NCBI GenBank assembly: GCA_045117315.1
Contig: JBGUNJ010000023.1
Location: 1-13,115 of the forward strand
Length of the DNA stretch: 13,115 nt
From: CAG-791 sp045117315
GTDB taxonomy: Bacteria > Bacillota > Clostridia > Lachnospirales > Lachnospiraceae
Direction of reading: 5' to 3'
Each line of letters starts with the position of its first letter. The first letter of the stretch is position 1. A model generated the notes under the pieces. The model worked only from the letters and a program-made list of their open reading frames with translations, ran no database searches and was not told the DNA's origin. Shown here in pieces: positions 1 to 6,513 of the stretch. A program made the translations under genes and the position numbers.

Positions 1-566
1 TTTGAGAAACCTGCCTCTTTCAATGCCGATTCAATTTCCTCCACTGTATGGTTCTTCATACCGTCAATGATCTTCTCAAACTTCAGACTGACGGCATCTG
101 TTCCATCCGATTCGTTGCAGATCATGAAGTATCCACCCGGCTTTAACACCTTTGCCACCTGGGAGAAACACTGGACAAGGCCCGGCCAGAAGTAGATGGT
201 CTCAAAAGCCGTCGCAAGATCATAGCTATTCTCCGGCAGTTCCAGGGTGGAGACATCTCCCTGCTGCACAGTGCATCTTCCGGCTGCGATCATTTCCTGA
301 TTATATTCTCTCGCCTTTTCCACAGACAATTGGGAATAGTCGATTGCGGTGACATGGGCTTGTGGATATCTCTTCAGCAGTTCTCCCGCATTCCGGCCGC
401 CTCCGCAGCCCAGGTCCACGATATCTGCCGGATCCACACTCTGCAGATGGGACAGTCCCCAGTCTGCCATCCTGGCATGTCCGGAGTTCATTCCCCTCAG
501 CATCATTTTTCCCAGAAAGCCTTCCGGCTTCCGTGTCTGACTGACATAATCCTTAAAAAGTCCCAT
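1..566 (-). CDS. Class I SAM-dependent methyltransferase, C-terminus cut by window edge
   Basis: Probable small-molecule methyltransferase that transfers a methyl group from S-adenosylmethionine; the acceptor is unknown. The reading frame enters from the left edge and starts at ATG 566-564, giving 188 visible residues. Motif I is VDLGCGGGRNAG (about residues 50-61), followed by the acidic strand end AIDYS (75-79), a motif with QQGDVSTLELP, and the post-motif LKPGGYFMICNESDG. This order is typical of the Methyltransf_11/25 fold. The family is usually about 200-210 residues, so only the last 15-25 residues should be missing. A purine-rich GGAGAAGAGGA lies directly before the start. It lies 97 bases downstream of another methyltransferase on the same strand, but the two share no obvious close similarity. 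A possible promoter lies in the gap. I am sure of the fold, not of the substrate. Confidence 0.9.
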   Translation of the reverse strand, partial: MGLFKDYVSQTRKPEGFLGKMMLRGMNSGHARMADWGLSHLQSVDPADIVDLGCGGGRNAGELLKRYPQAHVTAIDYSQLSVEKAREYNQEMIAAGRCTVQQGDVSTLELPENSYDLATAFETIYFWPGLVQCFSQVAKVLKPGGYFMICNESDGTDAVSLKFEKIIDGMKNHTVEEIESALKEAGFS

Positions 567-595
567 TCCTCTTCTCCGTCTTTCTTTATTGATTG

Positions 596-624
596 CGTAT
601 ATTTTGCACCCGGGCTCTTCACAA
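596..624 (-). promoter_or_regulatory. Possible sigma-A promoter for the left-edge methyltransferase
   Basis: On the minus strand TTGTGA (624-619) and TATACG (601-596) are separated by exactly 17 bases, each matching the consensus at 4 of 6 positions. The start codon at 566 lies about 30 bases downstream. A GC-rich CCGGG/CCCGG hairpin overlaps the -35 and spacer. The match is modest and read-through from the upstream methyltransferase is equally possible. Confidence 0.35.
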
Positions 625-663
625 CCCGGTCCCGGCAGTCCTGTCTTTTCCCGTCAAACAGGC

Positions 664-1449
664 TTATTTTTTACCTGTCAGCAGGGCTGAGCCCGAAAGC
701 CCCATCCACCCGGCTTCTCTTTTGCGGATCCATTTCCCATCTGTTGTGTCGATCAGCTCAACCCTTTCGTATCCCATCTCTTTGAGCTTTTTCATGAAAG
801 ACTGCATATCCCCGTATTTCCCTGCGGAGAAAATATCATGGATCGCAAATGTTCCGCCTTTTTTCAGTGTCCTCAGTGTTTCCAGCAGGATTGCCTGCCG
901 GTCTCTTGACGGAATATTGTGGTACACATAGTTGCTGGCAACGGCGTCAAAGGTTTCATCTGGAAATTCCAGGTGTGTGGCATCTCCTTTCATGAAGCTG
1001 ATATTCTCCACGCCTTCCGCACGGGCATTTTCTTCACAGAGCGGTTTGTTGAAGGATGCGTATTCCTTGCCCCAGCGGTCGATTCCGGTTACCAGTGCTC
1101 CGGGATTTCGTTTGGCAATGGCAATCCCCAGTGCTCCGCTGCCGCAGCCTACATCCAGGCAGCTGCCGCCTTCCGGCAGATCCACATATTCCGCAATTCC
1201 CTCTATGATCTGTTTTGACATCTGCCTCTTTCCGTTATAATCAAACGCCCGATACATCATGCCGGACCAGATGGACACACCCGTAAACAAAGCTCCGGAC
1301 GCTGCAGAGACAGCCGTCACCACCTGCTTTCCCGCCCCTTCAGACATCAGGGAGCCTGCAGCCAGAGCCGCGATCCACGATCCTGCTGCTCCCCCTATGA
1401 AAGAAGCAACCATTCCTTTGGGCATCCAGTTTTTATAATCTGCTTTCAT
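664..1449 (-). CDS. Class I SAM-dependent methyltransferase with N-terminal hydrophobic segments
   Basis: Predicted 261-residue methyltransferase with an unusual hydrophobic N-terminus. Residues about 12-34 and 43-64 are rich in Ala, Gly, Ile and Val and could form two membrane segments, so the enzyme may be membrane-tethered. The catalytic domain follows: motif I LDVGCGSGALG (98-108), acidic GIDRW (122-126), GDATHLEFPDETFDAVASN as motifs II/III, and LKKGGTFAIHDIF. I start it at ATG 1449 and not at the ATG five codons upstream. A GGAGG at 1461-1457 sits 8 bases before the 1449 start, whereas nothing resembling a ribosome site precedes the upstream ATG. A MarR-like palindrome lies immediately upstream, suggesting that it is the first gene of its transcript and repressor controlled. 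The acceptor substrate is unknown. Confidence 0.9.
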   Translation of the reverse strand: MKADYKNWMPKGMVASFIGGAAGSWIAALAAGSLMSEGAGKQVVTAVSAASGALFTGVSIWSGMMYRAFDYNGKRQMSKQIIEGIAEYVDLPEGGSCLDVGCGSGALGIAIAKRNPGALVTGIDRWGKEYASFNKPLCEENARAEGVENISFMKGDATHLEFPDETFDAVASNYVYHNIPSRDRQAILLETLRTLKKGGTFAIHDIFSAGKYGDMQSFMKKLKEMGYERVELIDTTDGKWIRKREAGWMGLSGSALLTGKK

Positions 1450-1462
1450 GACCTCTTCCTCC

Positions 1463-1497
1463 ATTAGTTATCTGTGTGTTGGTTATTTATAACTAAC
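1463..1497. promoter_or_regulatory. Palindromic operator-like site ahead of the membrane methyltransferase
   Basis: GTTGGTTAT-TT-ATAACTAAC (1478-1497) is a 9-base inverted repeat with one mismatch around a 2-base centre. A third half-site, ATTAGTTAT, lies at 1463-1471, seven bases before the palindrome and 14 bases before the start codon. The form (TTAGTTAT arms, AT-rich, about 20 bases) resembles operators of MarR-type dimeric repressors. No MarR gene is in the window, so the partner is unknown. Confidence 0.5.
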
Positions 1498-1504
1498 GCA
1501 ATGA

Positions 1505-1532
1505 TGATAAATAACTCCGCATTCAGCGGAGT
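1505..1532 (-). terminator. Weak intrinsic terminator candidate
   Basis: ACTCCGC-attca-GCGGAGT (1514-1532) forms a perfect 7-bp stem with a 5-base loop. On the minus strand it is followed by TTATTTATC, which is T-rich but not a clean T-run. It lies downstream of the DUF1330 gene and the REP-like palindrome and could end that transcript before the methyltransferase promoter region. Confidence 0.35.
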
Positions 1533-1635
1533 GTAATCGGCTCAATACCCAAATCTGAAATAGATACCGCGCTTCGGGTTAGTGAGCGCTAAAGCATTAT
1601 GTTAACATGCTTATGCTTCTCTGTCCACACCAAAA

Positions 1636-1700
1636 GGGACGGTCCTTTTGTTTCGAAATAAACATGGGGCGGAAACAAAAGGACCGTCCCTGTGCTTCCG
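1636..1700. repeat. REP-like palindrome, copy A
   Basis: The left arm GGGACGGTCCTTTTGTTTC (1636-1654) and right arm at 1672-1690 are perfect 19-base inverted repeats around a 17-base loop. The conserved flank tGTGCTTCC follows the right arm. The same core recurs at 7974-8003 and 12002-12066. Such GGGACGGT palindromes are reminiscent of REP elements mobilised by IS200-like tyrosine (Y1) transposases in Clostridia; that link is from memory and inference. No transposase is in the window. Confidence 0.8.
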
Positions 1701-1732
1701 TCGAGTGTCCTCGATGTTTATTCTGATATCCA

Positions 1733-2026
1733 TCATTCACCCACGATTAACGCCCTTGCGTCTACATTATCTGCACGTTCATGCATGATCTGCCGATACT
1801 CTTCCGATGCAAAACAGGCGTCCAGCTTTTCCCTTGACGGAAAGCGGATCACGATCACCCTGTTGGGCTTTCTCTGAGGACTAAATGAAGTGACCGCCTC
1901 TGATCGCACCAGATAGTCTCCGCCAAAAGACTCCACAATGGGTTTGACTTTCTCAATATAATCACTATACGCACCGCGGCCTTTGTTCTCATCGATGTAA
2001 ACATCCACCATGAAATAGCAGCTCAT
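1733..2026 (-). CDS. DUF1330 family protein
   Basis: A 97-residue protein matching the DUF1330 family, a dimeric ferredoxin-like (alpha/beta barrel) fold of uncertain biochemical role. Visible hallmarks are the N-terminal strand YFMVDVYIDE, the helix YSDYIEKVKPIVESFGGDYLVRSEAV, and the closing part VIVIRFPSREKLDACFASEEYRQI, all characteristic of the family and near its usual 95-100 residues. AAAGGA lies about 11 bases before the ATG at 2026, an acceptable though slightly long spacing. It follows the metallo-hydrolase gene by 76 bases on the same strand and is probably its last co-transcribed partner. REP-like copy A begins 33 bases beyond the stop. Family assignment is fairly secure; function is unknown. 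Confidence 0.82.
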   Translation of the reverse strand: MSCYFMVDVYIDENKGRGAYSDYIEKVKPIVESFGGDYLVRSEAVTSFSPQRKPNRVIVIRFPSREKLDACFASEEYRQIMHERADNVDARALIVGE

Positions 2027-2102
2027 AATACATCGTTCCTTTCTCAGGATTCATCGCTCCCTGCCTATAATCTCACTGTTCCTTGCTTGTGATCCATCGT
2101 TT

Positions 2103-2930
2103 CTATCTTAGACATCCGATTGTCGTCTGAAACAACGGATTTGCTTTCAGCATCGGCATCTTAAGCCTGTCGCATACAGCATCTACTAATTCGGAAATGC
2201 TTTTCTGTTCACCTGCATTTTCCGGATTATCCAGCTCTGTGACAGTTTTTTTCAGAAGATTGATAAATTCATCTGCCTCAAAAAGCTTTCTCTTCATCAC
2301 TTCTTTCGAATAAGTCTGATCCCAGGCGGGATAAAATACATTTACATCCTGCATCTCTCCCAATATACTTAGTGTCTTTCTGATCTCCTGCTCATCTATA
2401 AAAATCGGAATATCTCCCTTTACCGGCACTGCGTCACCGATGAAAAGGGAGTCTTCCAGGAGATAAGAAATGCCGTCGCAGGAATGACCGGCTGTCCGGC
2501 GGGCCTCTATCTCCATGCCCTTTTCAGGCTTGATTACATCGCCGTCTCTGACTGCCACATCTACTCTGGATGACCTCCCGGCAAGCCTGTAGAAGTTAGG
2601 AATAGGTCTTTCCCTGAACTCAAGATCAATGTCTTCTATCCAGCGTTTTTCGCCTTCACTGGCATAAATCTTGCATCCGGTATGTTCCTGAAACCAGGCA
2701 GCGGAACCGATATGATCCGGATGCGCGTGTGTCAGAAAAATGCCTCTGATCTCAGACACACTCCTGCCGATCGTATTTATATAGTCAATGATCTGCTTCT
2801 CACATCCAGACACACCGGAATCGATCAGGTAAAGCGATTTCCCTTCAATGATGTAAACATACACAAATCTGCAGATCTGCTCTGTCACATGAAAATCAAT
2901 TTTGATCTGGTGAACAGTATATATTGACAT
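2103..2930 (-). CDS. Metallo-beta-lactamase-fold hydrolase
   Basis: A 275-residue metallo-beta-lactamase (MBL) superfamily protein, presumably a metal-dependent hydrolase. The metal-site motif THAHPDHIG gives H68, H70, D72 and H73; H149 lies in AGHS and D166 in FIGDAV. Where a last metal-binding histidine is usual there is FYPAWDQTY (about 199-207), so that ligand is absent or supplied otherwise. I recall WD variants in some bacterial subfamilies. The C-terminal 70 residues are helical. The start is ATG 2930: GGAGGT at 2945-2940 lies 9 bases upstream. The frame stays open 60 codons further, but that extension lies opposite the lipoprotein's coding frame and has no family resemblance. The gene follows the lipoprotein by 31 bases and probably shares its transcript. 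The substrate cannot be read from the sequence. Confidence 0.9.
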   Translation of the reverse strand: MSIYTVHQIKIDFHVTEQICRFVYVYIIEGKSLYLIDSGVSGCEKQIIDYINTIGRSVSEIRGIFLTHAHPDHIGSAAWFQEHTGCKIYASEGEKRWIEDIDLEFRERPIPNFYRLAGRSSRVDVAVRDGDVIKPEKGMEIEARRTAGHSCDGISYLLEDSLFIGDAVPVKGDIPIFIDEQEIRKTLSILGEMQDVNVFYPAWDQTYSKEVMKRKLFEADEFINLLKKTVTELDNPENAGEQKSISELVDAVCDRLKMPMLKANPLFQTTIGCLR

Positions 2931-2961
2931 CTCCTGATTACCTCCGTACAGGCTCTGATTT

Positions 2962-3435
2962 TCACTTCTTTTTCTTCGGCGTTGGAAGCTCCTTGTACAT
3001 CTCCTCCAGTGTTGTGTTTCCTTCGCCGCCTCCGGAATGATCCCCTGCCCCCGGAACGGCCTTCCCCAATCTCTCTGCAACGGCTTTACGTTGTTCACTT
3101 GTAAATTCACCTATACCGGAAGCATAATACGCATCATCCGCAATTATGGAATCCTTATAGAGTTCTTTGACTGATTCTGCTGCTGCCAGAACTGTATTCT
3201 GCAGCTGCACTTTTTCTCCTTCTGAAAGTAGATCCGCAGAATGCGAAGTAAATGGCTTTTCCGGTTCCTCGGTTGATTCCCCGGATGGCTTCGGGGCGTT
3301 TTCTGTCATACCTTGCACCGCAGCTGCCGCTGTAAAATCCTCTTGAGCCGGTGTCCCCTGCAGGTCTTTATCAGCACACCCTGTAATACATAAAATCATT
3401 AATAAACTAATTGTTATGTAAATACTTTGCCTCAT
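2962..3435 (-). CDS. Small lipoprotein of unknown function
   Basis: I do not recognise the family. From ATG 3435 the product is 157 residues and opens with a lipoprotein signal: MRQ, a hydrophobic stretch, then the lipobox ITGC with C20 as the lipidated residue, so it should sit on the outer face of the membrane. A Pro/Ser/Glu-rich linker (about 25-65) leads to a helical part (68-130) and a very basic end, LPTPKKKK. The frame is open for another 35 codons upstream. There the DNA is a mosaic of pieces resembling neighbouring genes, including an in-frame MANAITILR like the start of the phosphatidyltransferase. A start at 3489 would bury the signal behind 18 extra residues. No strong ribosome site precedes 3435 (only AGG, four bases before the ATG). 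The metallo-hydrolase gene follows after 31 bases. Confidence 0.68.
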   Translation of the reverse strand: MRQSIYITISLLMILCITGCADKDLQGTPAQEDFTAAAAVQGMTENAPKPSGESTEEPEKPFTSHSADLLSEGEKVQLQNTVLAAAESVKELYKDSIIADDAYYASGIGEFTSEQRKAVAERLGKAVPGAGDHSGGGEGNTTLEEMYKELPTPKKKK

Positions 3436-3510
3436 CAACCTGACAAGATTGCCGGGTGCCGGTCTTAAGATCGTTATTGCGTTTGCCATCAATGCCCCCG
3501 CCTCTTTTTC
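3435..3510 (-). pseudogene. Mosaic remnant of a duplicated yjdF/phosphatidyltransferase/methyltransferase segment
   Basis: Bases 3472-3500 match 6066-6094, the junction where yjdF ends and the phosphatidyltransferase starts, at 27 of 29 positions. Both places also read RGH then stop in the upstream frame, overlapping MANAIT in the next. Bases 3435-3465 match 5136-5166, inside the leucine-carboxyl-methyltransferase-like gene, at 27 of 31 positions. On the minus strand the pieces come in the same order as in the intact operon, so the simplest reading is a duplicate that lost everything between these fragments. The lipoprotein start codon touches the end of the second fragment. Confidence 0.65.
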
Positions 3511-3583
3511 TTTCTCCCTTTTCGGCGTACTGCCGGCCAACCTGTCTGATCAGCTTCAGTCTTGACACAGTCACAACTGCCGC

Positions 3584-4078
3584 TCAATTCGATTCCATGT
3601 ACTCCGCCAATGTTTTGACCTCACAGCCCTTATCTGTGTAATAGGCAAGCATCTCAGGCATTTTCTTTAGGTCATAGCTCGTCACGCAATCGGAGATGAC
3701 ATGTACTGTATAGCCCGTCTTGGTCATGTTGAAGCAAGTGGATTTCACGCAGGCTGCAGCATCCGCGCCGGTGATATAAAACTCGTCGATTCCGTTTTCC
3801 CGGATGTACTCCGAGAAATCCCCGCTGGTCAGCGCATTGGCCTTGGTCTTAACAAAGATATGGTTCGACACCACCTTCAGTTCCGGAGCAAGTTCCGCAC
3901 CCCTTGTATTTGGTTTGAATGTCCGCGTACCAGGGGACAGATTATTGTGCATGATATAGATAACCGTCATTTCCAGCTCCACAACCCAGTCAATGGCGGC
4001 ATTGATATTGTCGATGATATCCCTGTAGTGCTTGGTAATGTCATTCTGGATGTCGATTACGACAAGTGCTTTACCCAT
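3584..4078 (-). CDS. Isochorismatase-like cysteine hydrolase
   Basis: A 164-residue isochorismatase-fold hydrolase; relatives hydrolyse amides or vinyl ethers (nicotinamidase, isochorismatase, N-carbamoyl compounds). The catalytic triad is visible: D9 in VVIDIQND, a lysine at K77 or K79 in FVKTKANA, and nucleophile C110 in GADAAACVKST. The helix after C110 and the strand VHVISDCVTS are typical. At 164 residues it is somewhat shorter than the 175-210 usual in the family but complete. AAGGGGG lies 10 bases before ATG 4078. It follows the GyrI-like gene by 21 bases, indicating co-transcription. The 148 bases downstream, before the lipoprotein, hold the mosaic remnant and no other gene that I can see. 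The exact substrate is unknown. Confidence 0.9.
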   Translation of the reverse strand: MGKALVVIDIQNDITKHYRDIIDNINAAIDWVVELEMTVIYIMHNNLSPGTRTFKPNTRGAELAPELKVVSNHIFVKTKANALTSGDFSEYIRENGIDEFYITGADAAACVKSTCFNMTKTGYTVHVISDCVTSYDLKKMPEMLAYYTDKGCEVKTLAEYMESN

Positions 4079-4099
4079 TACAATCGCGCCCCCTTTTTA

Positions 4100-4633
4100 T
4101 CAAACGCTTTGTTTCAATAACCATTTCTCTGTTCCCTCGCTGATCGGCACCCAGATCCCGCATTCGTAATCCGGCGACTGCGGATTCCCGGCGGAGTACA
4201 CTTCCAGTGTTGCGTTTCCGTTTGCATGGTACTTCTGCCCTTCATTCGGGAACCACTCCTGCCAGACCGCCGTATTAAGAGTCTGCAGGGAATCCGGCAT
4301 CGGTCCTTTAGTTGTAAAAACCGCCCACTCGCTTGCCGGGAATGAGTACAGTTCCAGTCCTTCCGGAACGTCTCCGCCCTGATACAAACCTGCGATCCAG
4401 TATGTAAACTCATTTTCAGAGTCTGCGCAGATTGAAAACATGCCGATCCCGTTTTCAAGGATTGCTTTCTCCACAGCATTCTCCGGCTTCATCGTCTGCC
4501 AGAGCCGTGCATATTTTGCTGCGTATTCTTTGTCCCAGAATTCCGGACATTTCTGATAAGCTTCCTCCGGACGGATCTCCGTATGGTATCCGATAAAGGT
4601 CATTGCGTCTTTCTTTTCGTAGGTTACATTCAT
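4100..4633 (-). CDS. Stand-alone GyrI-like (effector-binding) domain protein
   Basis: A 177-residue protein consisting only of a GyrI-like domain, the small-molecule-binding fold also found at the C-terminus of AraC and BmrR-type regulators. Some stand-alone members are reported to bind or hydrolyse xenobiotics. Family features are the opening strand VTYEKKDAMTFIGYH, the central FTYWIAGLYQGG, the strand ASEWAVFTTKGPMPDSLQTLNTAVWQEWFP with its conserved Trp-rich helix, and the end YECGIWVPI. The start is ATG 4633, not the ATG five codons upstream: GGGGAGG at 4646-4640 is 6 bases from 4633. It lies 51 bases after the methyltransferase and 21 before the isochorismatase-like gene on the same strand. 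A second GyrI-like domain occurs in the MerR regulator at 12074-12889. Confidence 0.87.
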   Translation of the reverse strand: MNVTYEKKDAMTFIGYHTEIRPEEAYQKCPEFWDKEYAAKYARLWQTMKPENAVEKAILENGIGMFSICADSENEFTYWIAGLYQGGDVPEGLELYSFPASEWAVFTTKGPMPDSLQTLNTAVWQEWFPNEGQKYHANGNATLEVYSAGNPQSPDYECGIWVPISEGTEKWLLKQSV

Positions 4634-4684
4634 GTTTTTCCTCCCCAATTATTTGAGATACAGTAACACAGGATTCTGCCGCAT

Positions 4685-5578
4685 TTACTCAATCCCCGTT
4701 TTCACGGCGAGACAATAGCCTACGCCTTCCGGAGCTGTCATGGTGCGCTCCGCGTTTTTATGGTTGTATTCCCGGAAAAAAGCTTCCGTCGCCTCGGCTG
4801 CGTTCATGTGTTCGTAAATCAGGAATCCCTCTTTCGAAAGCAAGGCTTCCATTTCATCATCGAAATACTTCGCTTTCATCTGTTCGCCCGCAGCAGCAGC
4901 AAGCTCCCGGCTGCGCCGGCTCTCCGCACCGCCTTTTGCGAGTGGATAGTCAAAGCAGATGGCCGACCCTTCACACGCAGCCGAAGAGATCGCCCCAATA
5001 AGGCACCCCCACTCCTCTTTTGAAAGATAATAGCTGATACCGAGCAGGCTTCCGAAGGATGGCTTATTGTAGTCAAAGCCCCTGTTAAACAATTCTTCCT
5101 TCCAGGACGGCCGGGATAAATCGCACCCTATGTATTCAACCCGGCAAGACGGCCGGGTGCCGGTCTGTTTTATGCGGCGCAGCTTGTCTTCAATTATTTC
5201 AGGCCTGTCCAGTTCATAGATTTTCAGCTCCTTATGCTGATTTCGCAGAGAAAATGTATCATACCCACAGGCATACAGCACTACCTGTCCGCACCCGATT
5301 CTTACTGCATTCCCGATTGCACGCTCACAAAACGCACTGCGGGCCAGAACAGATGGTGCAAGCTGATGGTCAACAATGTACCGCAGAGCTTCCTCCGGGG
5401 TTCCATGAAACTCAGGAGCAAAGAAGGTAATGCCCCGGCTCATATTTTGCGAAATTGCGGTATATTCCTCATCCGTCAGCATTTTCTCTGCGAAAGGATC
5501 CGAAAACACCCGGGTATCGTTGTTTATATAGTGGTACGCCCTTGCAAAGGCGCTGACAAGCGCGGTCATATTATCCAT
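4685..5578 (-). CDS. Leucine-carboxyl-methyltransferase-like SAM methyltransferase
   Basis: A 297-residue methyltransferase of the LCM family (Pfam Methyltransf_16/PF04072 type), which in bacteria includes O-methyltransferases of varied small molecules. Landmarks are R80 and FCERAIGNAV before motif I, the motif I strand QVVLYACGYDTFSLR (98-112), the acidic YELDRPEIIEDK (121-132) and the later FDYPLAKGG. Length is normal for the family. I prefer ATG 5578 to 5584: AAAGGA lies 7 bases before 5578 but only 1 base before 5584. The start overlaps the end of the phosphatidyltransferase gene by 8 bases, so the two are translationally coupled. A 31-base stretch (5136-5166) has a diverged copy at 3435-3465. 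The substrate is unknown; the neighbours suggest modification of a lipid or an aromatic compound, which is inference. Confidence 0.88.
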   Translation of the reverse strand: MDNMTALVSAFARAYHYINNDTRVFSDPFAEKMLTDEEYTAISQNMSRGITFFAPEFHGTPEEALRYIVDHQLAPSVLARSAFCERAIGNAVRIGCGQVVLYACGYDTFSLRNQHKELKIYELDRPEIIEDKLRRIKQTGTRPSCRVEYIGCDLSRPSWKEELFNRGFDYNKPSFGSLLGISYYLSKEEWGCLIGAISSAACEGSAICFDYPLAKGGAESRRSRELAAAAGEQMKAKYFDDEMEALLSKEGFLIYEHMNAAEATEAFFREYNHKNAERTMTAPEGVGYCLAVKTGIE

Positions 5579-6083
5579 GCCCATATCCTTTACCAGTGAG
5601 TTCTCCTGTCCTGATCAGATGGCCTTCCTGAATTGCGGCGAACGTTGCAACAGCACAGGCAACAATCGCAGAATATTTCAACGGGAAAACAGGTATCGTC
5701 AACGGCAATAGAAACAGCAGAAAGCCTGTTGCTTTGTTCATCTCTGAATGAACGGCTATAAACATTTTCTGTACGACAAATCCGGAAATGATATTTATAA
5801 CCTTTATAAGGGCAATGATTCCGGTCCATACATACAGCCAAACCGGAATACGCAGCACCGGCAGCAGCTTGATCAGGCACACGATCACAAACACATAATC
5901 TGCTGCCGTATCCAGTCTTGCCCCAAACCTGCCGGTCGTATTTGTTTTCCTCGCCGCGAATCCGTCAAGCATATCAGACAACCCGGCCATTATATAAAAC
6001 ATATAAAAGGCGGGCGAAAAGGCCGGACAGAAGAGCAGAACTATACTGGCAGCTATTCTGAAAAACGTTATTGCATTTGCCAT
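5571..6083 (-). CDS. CDP-alcohol phosphatidyltransferase family protein
   Basis: A 170-residue integral membrane enzyme of the CDP-alcohol phosphatidyltransferase family, which joins a CDP-linked lipid to an alcohol to make a phospholipid. The signature D-G-x2-A-R-x8-G-x3-D-x3-D is complete: D40, G41, A44, R45, G54, D58 and D62, with the extra D37 before it. About five to six hydrophobic segments follow the usual layout. Its start ATG 6083 shares one base with the stop of yjdF, so translation is coupled; the TTG codon just upstream is an alternative start but adds nothing. The gene is compact compared with PgsA (about 180-200 residues). The alcohol (glycerol phosphate, inositol or other) cannot be told from these residues. 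Placement between YjdF and a methyltransferase is unusual for a housekeeping PgsA. Confidence 0.9.
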   Translation of the reverse strand: MANAITFFRIAASIVLLFCPAFSPAFYMFYIMAGLSDMLDGFAARKTNTTGRFGARLDTAADYVFVIVCLIKLLPVLRIPVWLYVWTGIIALIKVINIISGFVVQKMFIAVHSEMNKATGFLLFLLPLTIPVFPLKYSAIVACAVATFAAIQEGHLIRTGELTGKGYGHG

Positions 6084-6490
6084 CAATGTCCCCGTTTCTT
6101 CTCCTTTTTCTTCGCCTGTTTCATTTCAAATCGGCGCTGTGCCTCCGCCTCCCGTTCTTCCCGGCTGATCTGCCTGCGCTCCTTTTTCATCTCTTCCCGC
6201 TGTCTTTGAAGAGCCTGCTGAGATTTCGTCCCTATACCGATGTTCTCCAGCTGCTTTCTCGCATTCCGGCTTCTTCTTTTGGGATTGTCAGCCGCCTGTC
6301 TTATTTCAGTATCTATGGCTGGACTAAAGACCAGTTCATAGTAGTGCTGTAGGGTGTATTCCAAGACCTCATAATCCTTTGGCTCCGCGCCGAAAGTCAC
6401 TTTACAGACAGACAGCTTTCCATCCTCGATACGTTCAAAAACACCAACCCAGAAAGGATCTTCAAAAAATACTTTCAGACTCGCTTTCAT
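6083..6490 (-). CDS. yjdF: YjdF family protein (DUF2992)
   Basis: A 135-residue member of the YjdF/DUF2992 family. The N-terminal half, with FEDPFWVGVFERIEDGKLSVCKVTFGAEPKDYEV written in parts, matches the family: VFFEDPFWVGVFER at 7-20 and VTFGAEPKDYEV at 31-42. The C-terminal 50 residues are highly charged and basic, with KKERRQISREEREAEAQRRF and the end KKKEKKRGH, also typical. Function is not established. In many Bacillota the gene is preceded by the yjdF RNA motif, a riboswitch reported to answer azaaromatic compounds. Here only 23 bases separate it from the hydrolase gene, so no riboswitch fits and it rides on the upstream promoter. GGAG lies two bases from the ATG, a tight spacing. Its stop overlaps the next start. 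Confidence 0.85.
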   Translation of the reverse strand: MKASLKVFFEDPFWVGVFERIEDGKLSVCKVTFGAEPKDYEVLEYTLQHYYELVFSPAIDTEIRQAADNPKRRSRNARKQLENIGIGTKSQQALQRQREEMKKERRQISREEREAEAQRRFEMKQAKKKEKKRGH

Positions 6491-6513
6491 TGCTCCAAAT
6501 CACATACCGCTGT

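Noticed and set aside
1594..1610. ATGTTAACAT palindrome as another operator
   Set aside because: It is short, AT-rich and not placed before a start codon; nothing else supports it.
2931..3110. Sixty-codon N-terminal extension of the metallo-hydrolase frame
   Set aside because: It lies opposite the lipoprotein's own frame, shows no family resemblance, and a good GGAGGT sits 9 bases before ATG 2930.
6491..6513. A yjdF riboswitch ahead of yjdF
   Set aside because: Only 23 bases separate yjdF from the upstream gene, far too few for that RNA, and none of its conserved layout is seen.
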